Source: Sphingomonas flavalba (GTDB taxonomy: Bacteria > Pseudomonadota > Alphaproteobacteria > Sphingomonadales > Sphingomonadaceae). From it: DNA of 64,000 bases. Under the pieces are notes generated by a model that was not told the origin of the DNA, did no database searches, and worked only from the letters and a program-made list of their open reading frames with translations. Below, piece by piece: positions 1-8,994 of this stretch; positions within the stretch are counted from its first letter, which is position 1; the number at the start of each line of letters is the position of its first letter. The position numbers were made by a program, and so were the translations under genes. Location: positions 299,512 to 363,511 of the forward strand of contig NZ_SPHY01000002.1 of assembly GCF_004796535.1 (NCBI RefSeq), in the 5' to 3' direction.

Positions 1-911
1 CCGTCGCGTTTCGCCATCCTGTCGGCCAGCCAGCCGGCAAACATGATCCCGGCCGCACCCGGTACCGCCAGGATCAGGCCGTAAACGACGCCGATCGTGC
101 TTGCTTCCCACCGGAACAGCCGGATGAACACCGTCGGCGTCCAGCTTATCAGCGAAAAGCTGGCAAGCGCGTTGCACGCCAGGCCGGCGATTACCACCGA
201 CAGCACGCCGATATTGGCGCGCAGGAACCGCAGGGTGGACGGCGCCGCGCCCGTCGTCGCCCGCTCGCGCCGCACAGGTTCCCGCACCGAGAGCATCGCG
301 GCGACGACCAGCAGGCCGGGCAGACCGACGACGATGAATGCTGCCTGCCAGTTGGTCATCGGGCCGATGATCGGCACTTGCACGCTACTGCCGCCCATCG
401 TCGACAGGATAGCCAGCGCGCCGGCGATCATCGCCACGCCGGAGCCGACGAACGTTCCCATCGTGTAGACGCCCATCGCCCGGCCCCGCCGCTCGGGCGC
501 GAAATAGTCGGCGATCAGCGAATAGGCGGCCGGGGACAACGCCGCCTCGCCTACCCCCACCGCCATGCGCGCGGCGAACAGCTCGGCGAAATTGCGGGCC
601 AAGCCGCAGCCGGCGGTGGCCAGGCACCAGATCAACATGCCGATGATGATCAGGTTGCGGCGGTTGCCGCGATCCGCCACCCGCCCGAAGAACAGGCCGA
701 GCGCGGTGAAGGTAATGACGAAGGCGAAGCCGTGGAGCAGGCTGACCTGGGTGTCGGTGATGCCCAGGTCCCGCCGGATCGGCTGGACCATCAGGCTCAA
801 TATCTGCCGATCCATGACCGCGACGATATAGGCGAGCAACAGCAGCACGACGACGCGCCACGCTGTGCCTGTGGCGGGATAAGGAAGCTCGCGGCCCGCA
901 ACGCCGGTCAT
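1..911 (-). CDS. MFS transporter, N-terminal part (C-terminus outside window)
   Basis: Inner-membrane major facilitator transporter, probably the solute importer of this catabolic operon. About 303 residues are visible, covering the first six membrane helices, the central loop and part of the second half; the gene runs off the left edge. Residues 32-38 read VMDRQIL in helix 1, a pattern of sugar-acid and Spinster-like MFS members, and residues 76-85 read GRVADRGNRR, the motif A loop between helices 2 and 3. The start ATG at 911 overlaps the stop of the upstream alpha-hydroxyacid dehydrogenase by four bases (ATGA), so the two are translationally coupled as the last genes of a seven-gene minus-strand operon. 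The substrate cannot be read from sequence; an organic or sugar acid fits the neighbours. Confidence 0.9.
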   Translation of the reverse strand, partial: MTGVAGRELPYPATGTAWRVVVLLLLAYIVAVMDRQILSLMVQPIRRDLGITDTQVSLLHGFAFVITFTALGLFFGRVADRGNRRNLIIIGMLIWCLATAGCGLARNFAELFAARMAVGVGEAALSPAAYSLIADYFAPERRGRAMGVYTMGTFVGSGVAMIAGALAILSTMGGSSVQVPIIGPMTNWQAAFIVVGLPGLLVVAAMLSVREPVRRERATTGAAPSTLRFLRANIGVLSVVIAGLACNALASFSLISWTPTVFIRLFRWEASTIGVVYGLILAVPGAAGIMFAGWLADRMAKRD

Positions 912-2077
912 CTCGACGTCTCCTCGCCGTCGTGGAGCGGAACGCGGATCAGCGCACCGCAATCTATGTCGGTCAGCCGGCGGCGGCCGGTCATCGCCAT
1001 CGCCGCTCGCAGATCCTGCCCGAAGCCCTCGATGAGCGCGGACACGCCCCGCTCCCCCTCCGCCGCCAGCGCATGAACCCAGGACCGGCCGAGCAGCACG
1101 CCATCGGCACCCAGCGCCAGCATCCTGAACAGATCGATCCCGGAGCGCACGCCGCCGTCCGCCAGCACCGTCACCCGCCCGCCCACGCGGGCGGCTACCG
1201 CGGGCAGCGCCTCGGCGGTCGCCGGTGCGCCATCGAGCTGGCGGCCGCCGTGATTGGAAACGACGATGCCGTCGGCACCAGCGGCAACAGCAGCCTCCGC
1301 GTCGTCGGGATCGAGCACGCCCTTGATCACCAGCGGCCCCGGCCAATGCGCGCGGACGAAGGCCAGGTCGTCCCACGTGACCGATGGGTCGAAATTGCGC
1401 ATGATCCAGGCAGCGAAATCTTCCGTTCCCGCCTGTCGGCCGAGCACCGGCACCAGGTTGCCTAGGACATGCGGCCGGCCGCGCAGCCCGACGCGCCAGC
1501 TCCAGCCCGGCCGAAGCGCGGCATGGAAACCACGCCGCAACGCGCCGCGCAGCCCCGGCGCACCCGACATGCCGGAGCGGAAATCGCGGTGGCGGGTGGC
1601 GGCCACCGGCATGTCGACCGTGAACAGCAGAACCGTGCAGTGCCGGGCCGCCTGGGCCAGCAGGTCGACCATGAACGCCCGGTCGCGGATCATGTAGAGT
1701 TGAAACCAGAACAGCGTCGACGTGCCCGCCGCCACTTCCGCCATGTCGCAGACCGAAACGGTCGACAGGCAGAAGGGGATGCCGGCCCGCTCGGCGGCAT
1801 GCGCCGCCTTCACCTCGCCGCGCCGCGCGCACATCCCCGCCAAGCCGACCGGGCCGAGGGCAAGCGGCAACGGCATGTCGCGGCCGAACAGCCGGGTCGT
1901 CGTGTCGATTGCGGACACATCGCACATCACTCGCTGGCGCAAGCGGACCGACTGCAGCGCCGATCGGTTGGCGCGGAGCGTCAGTTCGTCATAAGCGCCG
2001 CCCTCGATATAGTGGAACAGGAAGTGCGGCAGGCGGCGCCGCGCACGCTCGCGCAGTTGCTGGTGGTCGACGGGCAT
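908..2077 (-). CDS. FMN-dependent alpha-hydroxy acid dehydrogenase (LldD/mandelate dehydrogenase family)
   Basis: Oxidises an (S)-2-hydroxy acid to the 2-oxo acid with FMN; in relatives electrons pass to the respiratory chain or to oxygen. The 389-residue length is that of the family. Visible motifs are YIEGGA near residue 23, the WFQLY flavin-site stretch near 125, SNHGGRQLD at 274-282 with the catalytic base His276 and substrate-binding Arg279, and DGGVRSG near 308 followed by the phosphate-binding ALGADGV segment. It lies three bases downstream of the Old-Yellow-Enzyme gene and overlaps the MFS gene. Whether it acts on lactate, glycolate, mandelate or a larger sugar-derived hydroxy acid cannot be decided; the operon argues for a pathway-specific acid rather than housekeeping lactate oxidation. 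Confidence 0.9.
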   Translation of the reverse strand: MPVDHQQLRERARRRLPHFLFHYIEGGAYDELTLRANRSALQSVRLRQRVMCDVSAIDTTTRLFGRDMPLPLALGPVGLAGMCARRGEVKAAHAAERAGIPFCLSTVSVCDMAEVAAGTSTLFWFQLYMIRDRAFMVDLLAQAARHCTVLLFTVDMPVAATRHRDFRSGMSGAPGLRGALRRGFHAALRPGWSWRVGLRGRPHVLGNLVPVLGRQAGTEDFAAWIMRNFDPSVTWDDLAFVRAHWPGPLVIKGVLDPDDAEAAVAAGADGIVVSNHGGRQLDGAPATAEALPAVAARVGGRVTVLADGGVRSGIDLFRMLALGADGVLLGRSWVHALAAEGERGVSALIEGFGQDLRAAMAMTGRRRLTDIDCGALIRVPLHDGEETSR

Positions 2078-2080
2078 CGG

Positions 2081-3175
2081 TCAGTACACCACGTCGGCGG
2101 CACCCGCCTCGAACGGGATCAGTTCCGAGAACCGGCCGTCGCGGACCTTTTCGATCCAATGGGGGTCGGCAAGCAGGACGCGGCCGAGGCCGACCAGGTC
2201 GAAATCCCCGCGCGCGAACCGCTCGACCAGGCCGGTCAGCGGCGCCGGCGCCGCCCGATCGCCAGCAAAGGAGGCGGTGACGTCGCGATCCAAGCCGATC
2301 GACCCGATCGTCATCGTCCGCGCCCCGGTCAGCCTCTTGACCCAACCGGCAAGATTCATGTCGGATCCCTCGAATTCCGGTTCCCAGAAGCGCCGCTGCG
2401 AGCAGTTGACGAAATCGACCCCGGCGTCGACGAACGGACCGATCCAGCGGGCCAACGCATCGGGCGTCGTCGCCAGCCGCGCTTTGTAATCCTGTTCCTT
2501 CCACTGCGAAATCCGCATCGACACCGGCATGCCCGGTCCCACCGCCGCGCGGACCGCACGGTAGACCGCCAGCGCGAAGGCAAGCCGGTCTTCGATATGG
2601 ACTCCGCCCCAGCGGTCGGTCCGCATATTGGTCCGGTCCCAGAAGAACTGGTCGATCAGGAAGCCGTGCGCGGCGTGGATCTCGACCGCATCGAAGCCGA
2701 CACGCCTGGCATCCGCCGCCGCCCGGCCGAAACGGTCGACCAGATCGACAATCGCCTCGTCGCTCAGCGGTTCGCCGACGACGAAGGCCGGGCCGCCCAG
2801 CCCCGACGGGCTGACCAGGGGTGCCGGGTGCCACCACGGCTCACGGTTGAACCGCCCGCCGGCATGCCACAGTTGCAGTGCGATCCGCCCGCCGGCATCG
2901 TGCGTTTCGCGCACCAGTCGCTGCCACGCCGGTTGCGCTTCGGCACGGAAATCCGCGAGGACCGGTGAATTGTTCGCGGCCGGATGGTCGATCGCCGCGG
3001 CGCCGGTCAGCATCAGGCCGACCCTGCCTTCCGCCCGGCGCCGGTGATAGGCGGACAGTTCCGGCGTCGGGATGCGGTCCGGGCAGGCATAGCGCGACAT
3101 CGGCGCCATCACGAAGCGATTGGGCAGCGTCAGCGCGCCAAAGCTGACCGGCTGGAACAGGGCATCAAGCTTCAT
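2081..3175 (-). CDS. NADH:flavin oxidoreductase, Old Yellow Enzyme family
   Basis: A 364-residue TIM-barrel flavoprotein that reduces activated C=C bonds with NAD(P)H. The N-terminus (MKLDALFQP..) leads directly to the FMN-binding APMSRYA segment. Further on are LQLWHAGG, and the family signature HAAHGFLIDQFFWD followed by an N-R-D-WGG stretch. The ATG at 3175 is preferred over longer in-frame openings because it overlaps the stop of the enolase-superfamily gene by four bases and because family members begin this way. Old-Yellow-Enzyme paralogues often serve in degradation of enones or aromatic-derived lactones. Here a reduction between dehydration and oxidation steps is an inference from operon order, not from a substrate motif. 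Confidence 0.9.
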   Translation of the reverse strand: MKLDALFQPVSFGALTLPNRFVMAPMSRYACPDRIPTPELSAYHRRRAEGRVGLMLTGAAAIDHPAANNSPVLADFRAEAQPAWQRLVRETHDAGGRIALQLWHAGGRFNREPWWHPAPLVSPSGLGGPAFVVGEPLSDEAIVDLVDRFGRAAADARRVGFDAVEIHAAHGFLIDQFFWDRTNMRTDRWGGVHIEDRLAFALAVYRAVRAAVGPGMPVSMRISQWKEQDYKARLATTPDALARWIGPFVDAGVDFVNCSQRRFWEPEFEGSDMNLAGWVKRLTGARTMTIGSIGLDRDVTASFAGDRAAPAPLTGLVERFARGDFDLVGLGRVLLADPHWIEKVRDGRFSELIPFEAGAADVVY

Positions 3176-4362
3176 CGCGCGCCGGTCCACGGATGCTCGG
3201 CCACGGCGTCCTCGTTGACGTCCGCGCCCCAGCCTGGCGTGTCGGGGAGCATGAAGCAACCGCCGGCGATCGTCGGCGCCGCGGTCAGCAGCGCGTATTT
3301 CCACGGCACATCGTCGCCTTCGATCTCCATGATCTCGAAATTGGCGACGGCGGCGCAGAAGTGTGCGGCCATCAGGTCGGCGAGCGGCCCATAGAAATTA
3401 TGCGGCGCGACATTGATCTCGCCGATCTCGGCAAGCGCGGCGATCCGCACCGACTCGGCTATGCCGTTCCACGCGACGTCGACGATCGCTACGTCGGCGG
3501 CACGCACGGCGAGATAGGGTTGGAAGCCACGGCGCCCGTAAAGCGTTTCCAGTGACGCAAGCGGCATCGGCAAGCGTTCGCGCAGGGCGGCGAGCGCGTC
3601 CGGCGCGTGCGCGTCCGCTTCCAACCAGCGTAGGCCATGGCCGGCAAGCGCCCGGCCGATCCGGGCGGTTCCTTCCGGCGTCGCGCCGAAATTGGCGTCG
3701 AGCATGATATCGAGGCCGGGCCCGCCGCCATCGCGAAAAGCGGCGATCTGGTCGGTGATCGCCGCGATCGTCGCCGCATCCACCGCCCGCCCCGGATCGC
3801 CGCCAGGCACGAAGCCGGGGTTGAGCAGCACCGCCCCGTCGGCCGTGAAGGCGATCGGATTGGTCTTGGCCGCGCCGAAGCCGCGCGCCGCCGCCTCCGC
3901 CGCCAGCGCCTTCATGTCGTCGAGCGTTTCCAGGCGCGGGCGGCCGAGGATCCTTTCGAAATAGGCGCTGTCGCGGACGCGGAAGCTGCCGCAATGCGAC
4001 CAATAGAGCGGCAATCGGTCGCGGAACGGGCCACCGAGCAGGCGGGCGACCGGCACGCCCGCCGCCTTGGCCGCCAGATCGACGCAGGCATTTTCGATCG
4101 CGGCGATCGCCTGGGCGTTCAGGCCGCCGGGGGCGAAACGCGCCCCTGCATGGAGTTCGGCAGCAAGGCGGGCGAAGCCTCGCGGGTCCTGCCCGATTAC
4201 TCTTGCCGCCAGTGTGTCGATCATCTGCGGCAGCGCCGGCGCCCAGGCGCCCCGGCCATATTCGGACCAGCCGACCAGCCCCTCGTCGGTCTCGATCTTC
4301 AGGAAGCTGAACGGCCGCCAGCCGCCATCGGCATGGATACTGGCGGCGCGGGTGATCCGCAT
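3172..4362 (-). CDS. Enolase-superfamily dehydratase (mandelate racemase/muconate lactonizing enzyme family)
   Basis: A 396-residue MR/MLE-family enzyme that abstracts a proton alpha to a carboxylate using Mg2+. The capping domain occupies about residues 1-125 and the barrel follows. Metal-ligand candidates are Asp222 (DANFG), Glu248 (WLEAD) and Glu272 (SLE). Lys167 in KTNP and His321 in VAPHNF are candidates for the acid/base pair on the two faces of the active site, as in sugar-acid dehydratases such as galactonate dehydratase. Ordinary family length and an ATG at 4362. The preceding gene ends 15 bases upstream. Substrate assignment within this superfamily is unreliable from motifs alone; an aldonic or similar hydroxy acid is the best guess. 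Confidence 0.88.
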   Translation of the reverse strand: MRITRAASIHADGGWRPFSFLKIETDEGLVGWSEYGRGAWAPALPQMIDTLAARVIGQDPRGFARLAAELHAGARFAPGGLNAQAIAAIENACVDLAAKAAGVPVARLLGGPFRDRLPLYWSHCGSFRVRDSAYFERILGRPRLETLDDMKALAAEAAARGFGAAKTNPIAFTADGAVLLNPGFVPGGDPGRAVDAATIAAITDQIAAFRDGGGPGLDIMLDANFGATPEGTARIGRALAGHGLRWLEADAHAPDALAALRERLPMPLASLETLYGRRGFQPYLAVRAADVAIVDVAWNGIAESVRIAALAEIGEINVAPHNFYGPLADLMAAHFCAAVANFEIMEIEGDDVPWKYALLTAAPTIAGGCFMLPDTPGWGADVNEDAVAEHPWTGAR

Positions 4363-4377
4363 TTGCCTCCCCCTCCC

Positions 4378-5379
4378 CTATGCCGCTTCGCGCGCGGCGC
4401 AATCGACGACGTGCAACAACGGCTCGTCCTGCGCGAAACGTCTGGCGTTTTCCGCGGTCAATGCAACCATGTGCGCGCGGTCGTGCGGCGTCGGGCCGGC
4501 GGCGGCGGTGTGCGGGGTGATGATCAGGTTCGGCGCCGACCATAGAGGATGCCCGGCCGGCAGCGGCTCCGGCGACGCAACGTCGATCGCGGCGCCCGCC
4601 AGCCCGCCCGCTTCGAGCCGCGTCGCCAACGCCGCCGCATCGACGATACCGCCGCGCGACAGATTGACGAGGAACGCGCCGGGGCTGAGCAGAGCCAGTC
4701 GAGCCGCATCGAAGAAGCGGTCGGTCTCCGGCGTCAGCGGCAAGGCGATCGCGACGAAATCGACTTGTGGCAGGTGGGTGTCGACGCCGGCCAGCGTGCA
4801 ACTGGCGTCGGCAAGGCCATCGGCGTCGCCGCGCCGGCTGACCGCGATCACCCGCATCCCGAACGCGCGCAGCAGCCTGGCCAGCGCCTTGCCGATATGG
4901 CCGAAGCCGAGAATCATCGCCGTCCGCCCCTGCAACGAAACCAGGCGGCCGCCGAGCGCGTAGTTCCAGTGCCGCCGCCGCTGCTCGTCGAGTGCATCCG
5001 GAATCCCGCGGCCGAGCGCCAGCATCAGCCCGACGCCATGTTCCGCCACCGTCGTCGCCCCCGCCCCCGGCGTGTGGGTAACGACCAGGCCGGCGGGCAG
5101 CGGCTGGCCCTGCACGTTGTCGTAACCAGCGTTGGTCAGATGGATCCAGCGCAGACGCGGCGCGTCGCGGCACAGCCGCTCCAGCAACGCCGCTGAAATC
5201 TGGGCCGCCGACAGGATCAGCCCGTCGATGTCGGCGACACCTATGGCCGCGGCGGGCACCGGCGCGCCGGCGTCGTCGCACGCGACCGACAATCGGATAT
5301 CGAGTGCGCCCAGCGCCCTTTCCAGTTCGCCGTCATCGGCGTTCCACAACAGCACATGGGGACGGAGACGGGTGGTCAT
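4378..5379 (-). CDS. D-2-hydroxyacid dehydrogenase
   Basis: A 333-residue NAD(P)-dependent dehydrogenase interconverting 2-oxo acids and D-2-hydroxy acids (glyoxylate/hydroxypyruvate reductase group). The Rossmann fingerprint GFGHIG lies at residues 158-163. The catalytic triad is present: Arg242 (NLSRGGIVD), Glu271 (ASPEPLP) and His290 (ITPHTAAAGP). The start at ATG 5379 (MTTRLRP..) is chosen because the conserved N-terminal domain begins right after it; an in-frame ATG at 5460 would add 27 residues of low-complexity sequence reaching almost to the end of the TonB receptor gene. With an FMN dehydrogenase of the opposite stereochemistry in the same operon, it could help invert a hydroxy acid centre through the oxo acid; this is inference. 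Confidence 0.87.
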   Translation of the reverse strand: MTTRLRPHVLLWNADDGELERALGALDIRLSVACDDAGAPVPAAAIGVADIDGLILSAAQISAALLERLCRDAPRLRWIHLTNAGYDNVQGQPLPAGLVVTHTPGAGATTVAEHGVGLMLALGRGIPDALDEQRRRHWNYALGGRLVSLQGRTAMILGFGHIGKALARLLRAFGMRVIAVSRRGDADGLADASCTLAGVDTHLPQVDFVAIALPLTPETDRFFDAARLALLSPGAFLVNLSRGGIVDAAALATRLEAGGLAGAAIDVASPEPLPAGHPLWSAPNLIITPHTAAAGPTPHDRAHMVALTAENARRFAQDEPLLHVVDCAAREAA

Positions 5380-5466
5380 CAGACATGCTACTCGATCGGA
5401 CTCGACACGGGCTTGGGACGGGGCGGCCGACCGGACGGCGGGTTTCGTCCGGCCGGCCATACGGCG

Positions 5467-7803
5467 TCAGAAGTCCCGTTTGACCGTGAGCAGCCATTCG
5501 CGCGGCCGGGTCGGCTGGCCAATCTGGGCGTTGTAGACTGGCGTGCCTGTCTGGTAATAATTGATATATTTGAATGTGCCGAACACGTTCGTAACGCCCA
5601 GCGTGACGATCCAGTCCTTCTTCGTGTCCCACATGATCTGGGCATCGGCCAACGCACGCGGCGTGATCCGCGTCAGCGGGGTATTGACCGGATCCGAATA
5701 GGTCGCGCTCAGATAGCTAATATCGAAGCGCGGCGTGATCTCGCCCGCGCCACCGGCATCGAAGCTGTACTGGATGCCACCGGACGCCGTCCATTTCGGC
5801 GTGTAGACGTTGGTCATGTCCAGCGTCACGCCGGTGAACGGCAGCACCCGCTTGTACTTGAAATCGAGATAGCCGACCGACGCGCTGGCCAGCAGCCCGC
5901 CGCTGCGCAATTCAAGCTCCGCCTCGGCGCCGTTGATCCGCGCGTCGCCGATGTTGGTCGCCGCGGCGCAGGGTCCGGCGGCATTGTTTGGCGTGATCGC
6001 CGGGCAGGAGTTGATCTTGCCCTGAACATTCTTGAACTGATTGTGAAACACCGCTGCGTTGAGGCGCAGGACCCGATCGAACAGGTCGCTCTTGAAGCCG
6101 ACCTCGTAGCTCGTCAGCGTTTCCGGATCGAACGGCACGACCTGGCTGGGGAAATACGGGCGCGGGTTGATGCCGCCGCCTTTGAAGCCCGTCGCGTACT
6201 GCGCGTAGACCAAGGCATCGTTGCCGATCTTGTAGTCGGCGGCGACGCGCACGTCGACGCGGTTTCCGTCATAGACGCCCGTCACCCCGTCGAGGATGCC
6301 GAGCGTCGGATGCAGCCCGCCGTCGACGGCATAACGGTGAAACAGGTAGGTCTTCCTGTCGTTGGTATAGCGCAGCGCGCCGGTCAGCGACAGGCCGTCG
6401 ACCGGGTGGACGATCGCCTGCCCGAACACCGATTTCGACGATGTGTTGATCGGGTCGTCGGTGATCGCGCGCAGATCGACACCGCCGCCGCCCAGTGCGA
6501 GGCCGCCGCGTAGATTGAGCCGAGTGCGCGACACGCCCTTCGCGTCATAATAGAAGCCGCCGATCGTCCACTCGACCATCTTGTCGGCGAAGTCGCCCGA
6601 CAGGCGGATCTCCTGCGTGAACTGCTTGTGGTTCAGCCGCCAGATCTGGTCGAGGATGTTGGCGGGCGATACGTCGAGGTCGACCGGAAAATAGGTATTG
6701 GATACCCGATAGCCGGTGATCGACGTCAGTGTCACGCCGCCGAGATCGGCGGTAAGGTTGTTGGACAGGCCCCAGCCGTGCAGCGTCGTCTTCGGTTCAT
6801 AACTGAACTGGGTCGGCAGGCCGGGGTCGCCGATGTAAGTGGCGTAGTTGGTGTAGCTGCCCTTCGGCGTCATATAGTTGTTGGTGCCGGCCCAGATCGG
6901 GTTCTGCACCGTCAGCTTGCCGGCCGGATTCTCCGAATCGTCCTGGATCGTGTCGACAATCAGGTTGTTCTCGATCCCGTCCGCCAGCAGAAAGCGGAAG
7001 GCGGCACGGCCGGTGAACAGTTGCTGCCCGCCCTCGCTGCCGATCTTGCAGCCTTTCATCGTCCGCTGCGTCGGTCCGCTGGCGATGCCGGTTGCACAGC
7101 CATAGTCGAGCCGGGTCAGGTAGCCGTCGGCTCGCCGGCCGGAGGCGGACACACGGACATAGAGCCGGTCGGGGATCAGCGTGAAGTTGGAGGCCGCCCG
7201 AATGTTGACGCGGTTGAACCGGCCATAGCCGACTTCGATAGAGCCGTTGGTCGTGTCGTCCGGCTTCTTGGAATAGAGCTTGATCGCGCCGCCGATCGAA
7301 TTCTTGCCGGCCAGCGTTCCCTGCGGCCCGCGCAGGATTTCGGCACGCTCGAGATCCATGGTTTCGAACAGGCTGCCGGAAATGACGCCGTAATAGACAT
7401 CGTCGACATAGATGCCGACACCGGGCTCGACCGCGAAATGCGGGTCGGACTGGCCGATGCCGCGAATATAGGCGCTGGCCCCCGCCCCCGTGCCGGCGAC
7501 CTGGCGCTCGACGAAGACGTTCGGCACGCTCTTGGCCGCTTCCGCTACGTCGCGGATGCCGCGATCGTCCATCAGGTCGCCGGAGAGCGCCGAGATCGAC
7601 AGCGGCGTGTCCTGCACCCGCTGCGCCTTGAACTGCGCAGTGACGACGATGTCGCCGGCGGAAAGATCCCGGTCGACCTGTGCCGCTGGGGCGGCCGCGT
7701 CCTGCGCCGCTGCTGGCTGCACCGCGGCGATCGCCGCACCGAGCGCCAGCAGCGAAGCTGCGAAGCGCACGCTTCCAAGCGCATTATTCCCTGTATCCTG
7801 CAT
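5467..7803 (-). CDS. TonB-dependent receptor (catabolic operon 1)
   Basis: A 778-residue outer-membrane receptor that imports a ligand using energy passed from TonB-ExbBD. The signal peptide spans about residues 1-33 and ends PAAAQ; DIVVTAQ at 51-57 is the usual sphingomonad stretch before the plug domain. The plug holds the VERQVAGTG and RGIGQSD segments, and the 22-strand barrel ends in the expected terminal phenylalanine (KRDF). The ATG at 7803 is chosen because a signal peptide follows immediately; the upstream in-frame extension lacks one. It lies 82 bases behind the AraC-type regulator and ahead of the four enzymes and MFS gene, so it is probably the outer-membrane entry point for the same substrate. 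Confidence 0.93.
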   Translation of the reverse strand: MQDTGNNALGSVRFAASLLALGAAIAAVQPAAAQDAAAPAAQVDRDLSAGDIVVTAQFKAQRVQDTPLSISALSGDLMDDRGIRDVAEAAKSVPNVFVERQVAGTGAGASAYIRGIGQSDPHFAVEPGVGIYVDDVYYGVISGSLFETMDLERAEILRGPQGTLAGKNSIGGAIKLYSKKPDDTTNGSIEVGYGRFNRVNIRAASNFTLIPDRLYVRVSASGRRADGYLTRLDYGCATGIASGPTQRTMKGCKIGSEGGQQLFTGRAAFRFLLADGIENNLIVDTIQDDSENPAGKLTVQNPIWAGTNNYMTPKGSYTNYATYIGDPGLPTQFSYEPKTTLHGWGLSNNLTADLGGVTLTSITGYRVSNTYFPVDLDVSPANILDQIWRLNHKQFTQEIRLSGDFADKMVEWTIGGFYYDAKGVSRTRLNLRGGLALGGGGVDLRAITDDPINTSSKSVFGQAIVHPVDGLSLTGALRYTNDRKTYLFHRYAVDGGLHPTLGILDGVTGVYDGNRVDVRVAADYKIGNDALVYAQYATGFKGGGINPRPYFPSQVVPFDPETLTSYEVGFKSDLFDRVLRLNAAVFHNQFKNVQGKINSCPAITPNNAAGPCAAATNIGDARINGAEAELELRSGGLLASASVGYLDFKYKRVLPFTGVTLDMTNVYTPKWTASGGIQYSFDAGGAGEITPRFDISYLSATYSDPVNTPLTRITPRALADAQIMWDTKKDWIVTLGVTNVFGTFKYINYYQTGTPVYNAQIGQPTRPREWLLTVKRDF

Positions 7804-7885
7804 CGCGTTCTCATCCAGCCGATCGTTGCGTGCCACGCCGCGTCTAAGCCGCGACAGCACGATCGCTTGGTAGGCGGCGAACAGC

Positions 7886-8866
7886 CTAAACTCTTGCCTC
7901 GCCGTGACAGGGAATGTTGTTGTTGCGGGACAGACGGCACTCGCGGCGGTGCTCACGTGGCGACGCCCCATAAGCCTCGCGGAAGCTGCGGCTGAAATGC
8001 GCGGCGTCGTTGAAACCCCAGCGGAACGCAATCTGGATGATCGACAGGCCAGCCAGCGTCGGGTCGAGCAGATCGCGGCGACACGCTTCCAGCCGGCAAT
8101 GACGGATCCAACTGCACACCGACCATTCGGTGCCTGCAAACGCGCGATGCAACCGGCGCACGGAAATGCCGCAGCCGCGGGCGATCCGCGCCGGGCTCAG
8201 TTCCGGATCGGCCAACCGCGCGTCGATGAACGCGCGGATCCGGCCGCCGGGCAGCCCCTCGGCCTCCGCCCGCGGCCGGCCTTCGCGGCCGATCATCCGG
8301 CGAACGACGCCGGTCAGCATCTCTCGGGCGACGACGGCATCGTCGTCGAGCAACCGGTCCGCCGATCGCGCGATCGTCAGCAACGTCGAACGGGCGAGCG
8401 CGCCAAGCCCCTCCTGACCCGACATCGCATAGGGGCGTGCCAGTCCGCTCGATGCGGTCGGGCCAGTGAATTCGGCCGCGGGCAGATAGGCGATCAGCTG
8501 CGATGTCGGCCCGTCGAAGCGGGTGACGAACGGGCGAAAGCTGTCGATGATCGCAAATGCCCCGGCGGACAGCATCAAGTCGTTGTTCGATTGGCTGACC
8601 TGGCTTCGCCCGCCGAGCTGCATGATCAGCATTATGTAGCGGCTCTGGTCGGCTTCCAGCGACCGCCTGTCCTGCGCAAGCTGGCGGATATTATGCTTGA
8701 AATGGCAGATGCTGACGCCGCCGACCTCACGATGGCGGATCGACCCGGTAAACGGCTCCGGCGAAAACTGCACCGCTGCGCGCCGGCCGCAGAGCGCCGC
8801 CATCCGCTCGCGCCATGCCTCGCGCCCATCGTCCGGATGCATCACCGCCGTCGTGAAATCGGCCAT
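7886..8866 (-). CDS. AraC-family transcriptional regulator
   Basis: A 326-residue activator. The N-terminal half (about 20-200) resembles the AraC_binding_2/FeaR-type ligand domain, with FKHNIRQLAQ and a mid-domain GAFAIIDSFRPF turn. The C-terminal third holds two helix-turn-helix motifs: ARIARGCGISVRRLHRAF at about 230-247, and QIAFRWGFNDAAHFSRSFR followed by the signature YGASPREHR. It is the first gene of the minus-strand catabolic operon, 82 bases upstream of the TonB receptor gene, so it probably activates that operon in response to its substrate or an intermediate. No repeated operator could be recognised in the short spacer on either side. Confidence 0.9.
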   Translation of the reverse strand: MADFTTAVMHPDDGREAWRERMAALCGRRAAVQFSPEPFTGSIRHREVGGVSICHFKHNIRQLAQDRRSLEADQSRYIMLIMQLGGRSQVSQSNNDLMLSAGAFAIIDSFRPFVTRFDGPTSQLIAYLPAAEFTGPTASSGLARPYAMSGQEGLGALARSTLLTIARSADRLLDDDAVVAREMLTGVVRRMIGREGRPRAEAEGLPGGRIRAFIDARLADPELSPARIARGCGISVRRLHRAFAGTEWSVCSWIRHCRLEACRRDLLDPTLAGLSIIQIAFRWGFNDAAHFSRSFREAYGASPREHRRECRLSRNNNIPCHGEARV

Positions 8867-8994
8867 CCGCGCCCCCTCTCAGGCTCCACCGGCTCCGGCT
8901 ATCTCGTGCCGGCTGCCATCGCGGCGGGACCATAGGCCGTTCGCAACCGCCGGTCGATCACCGAGATTCCGGGTCGAGCGACCAAAATAGCCGC

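Noticed and set aside
1469..2968. A 499-codon open frame on the plus strand
   Set aside because: It is antisense to the FMN dehydrogenase and Old-Yellow-Enzyme genes, is rich in Arg/Gln/Pro/Ala and has no domain; long antisense frames are expected in a GC-rich genome.
3398..5281. A 627-codon open frame on the minus strand
   Set aside because: It is out of frame with the enolase-superfamily and D-2-hydroxyacid dehydrogenase genes, and its Arg-rich translation lacks any motif.
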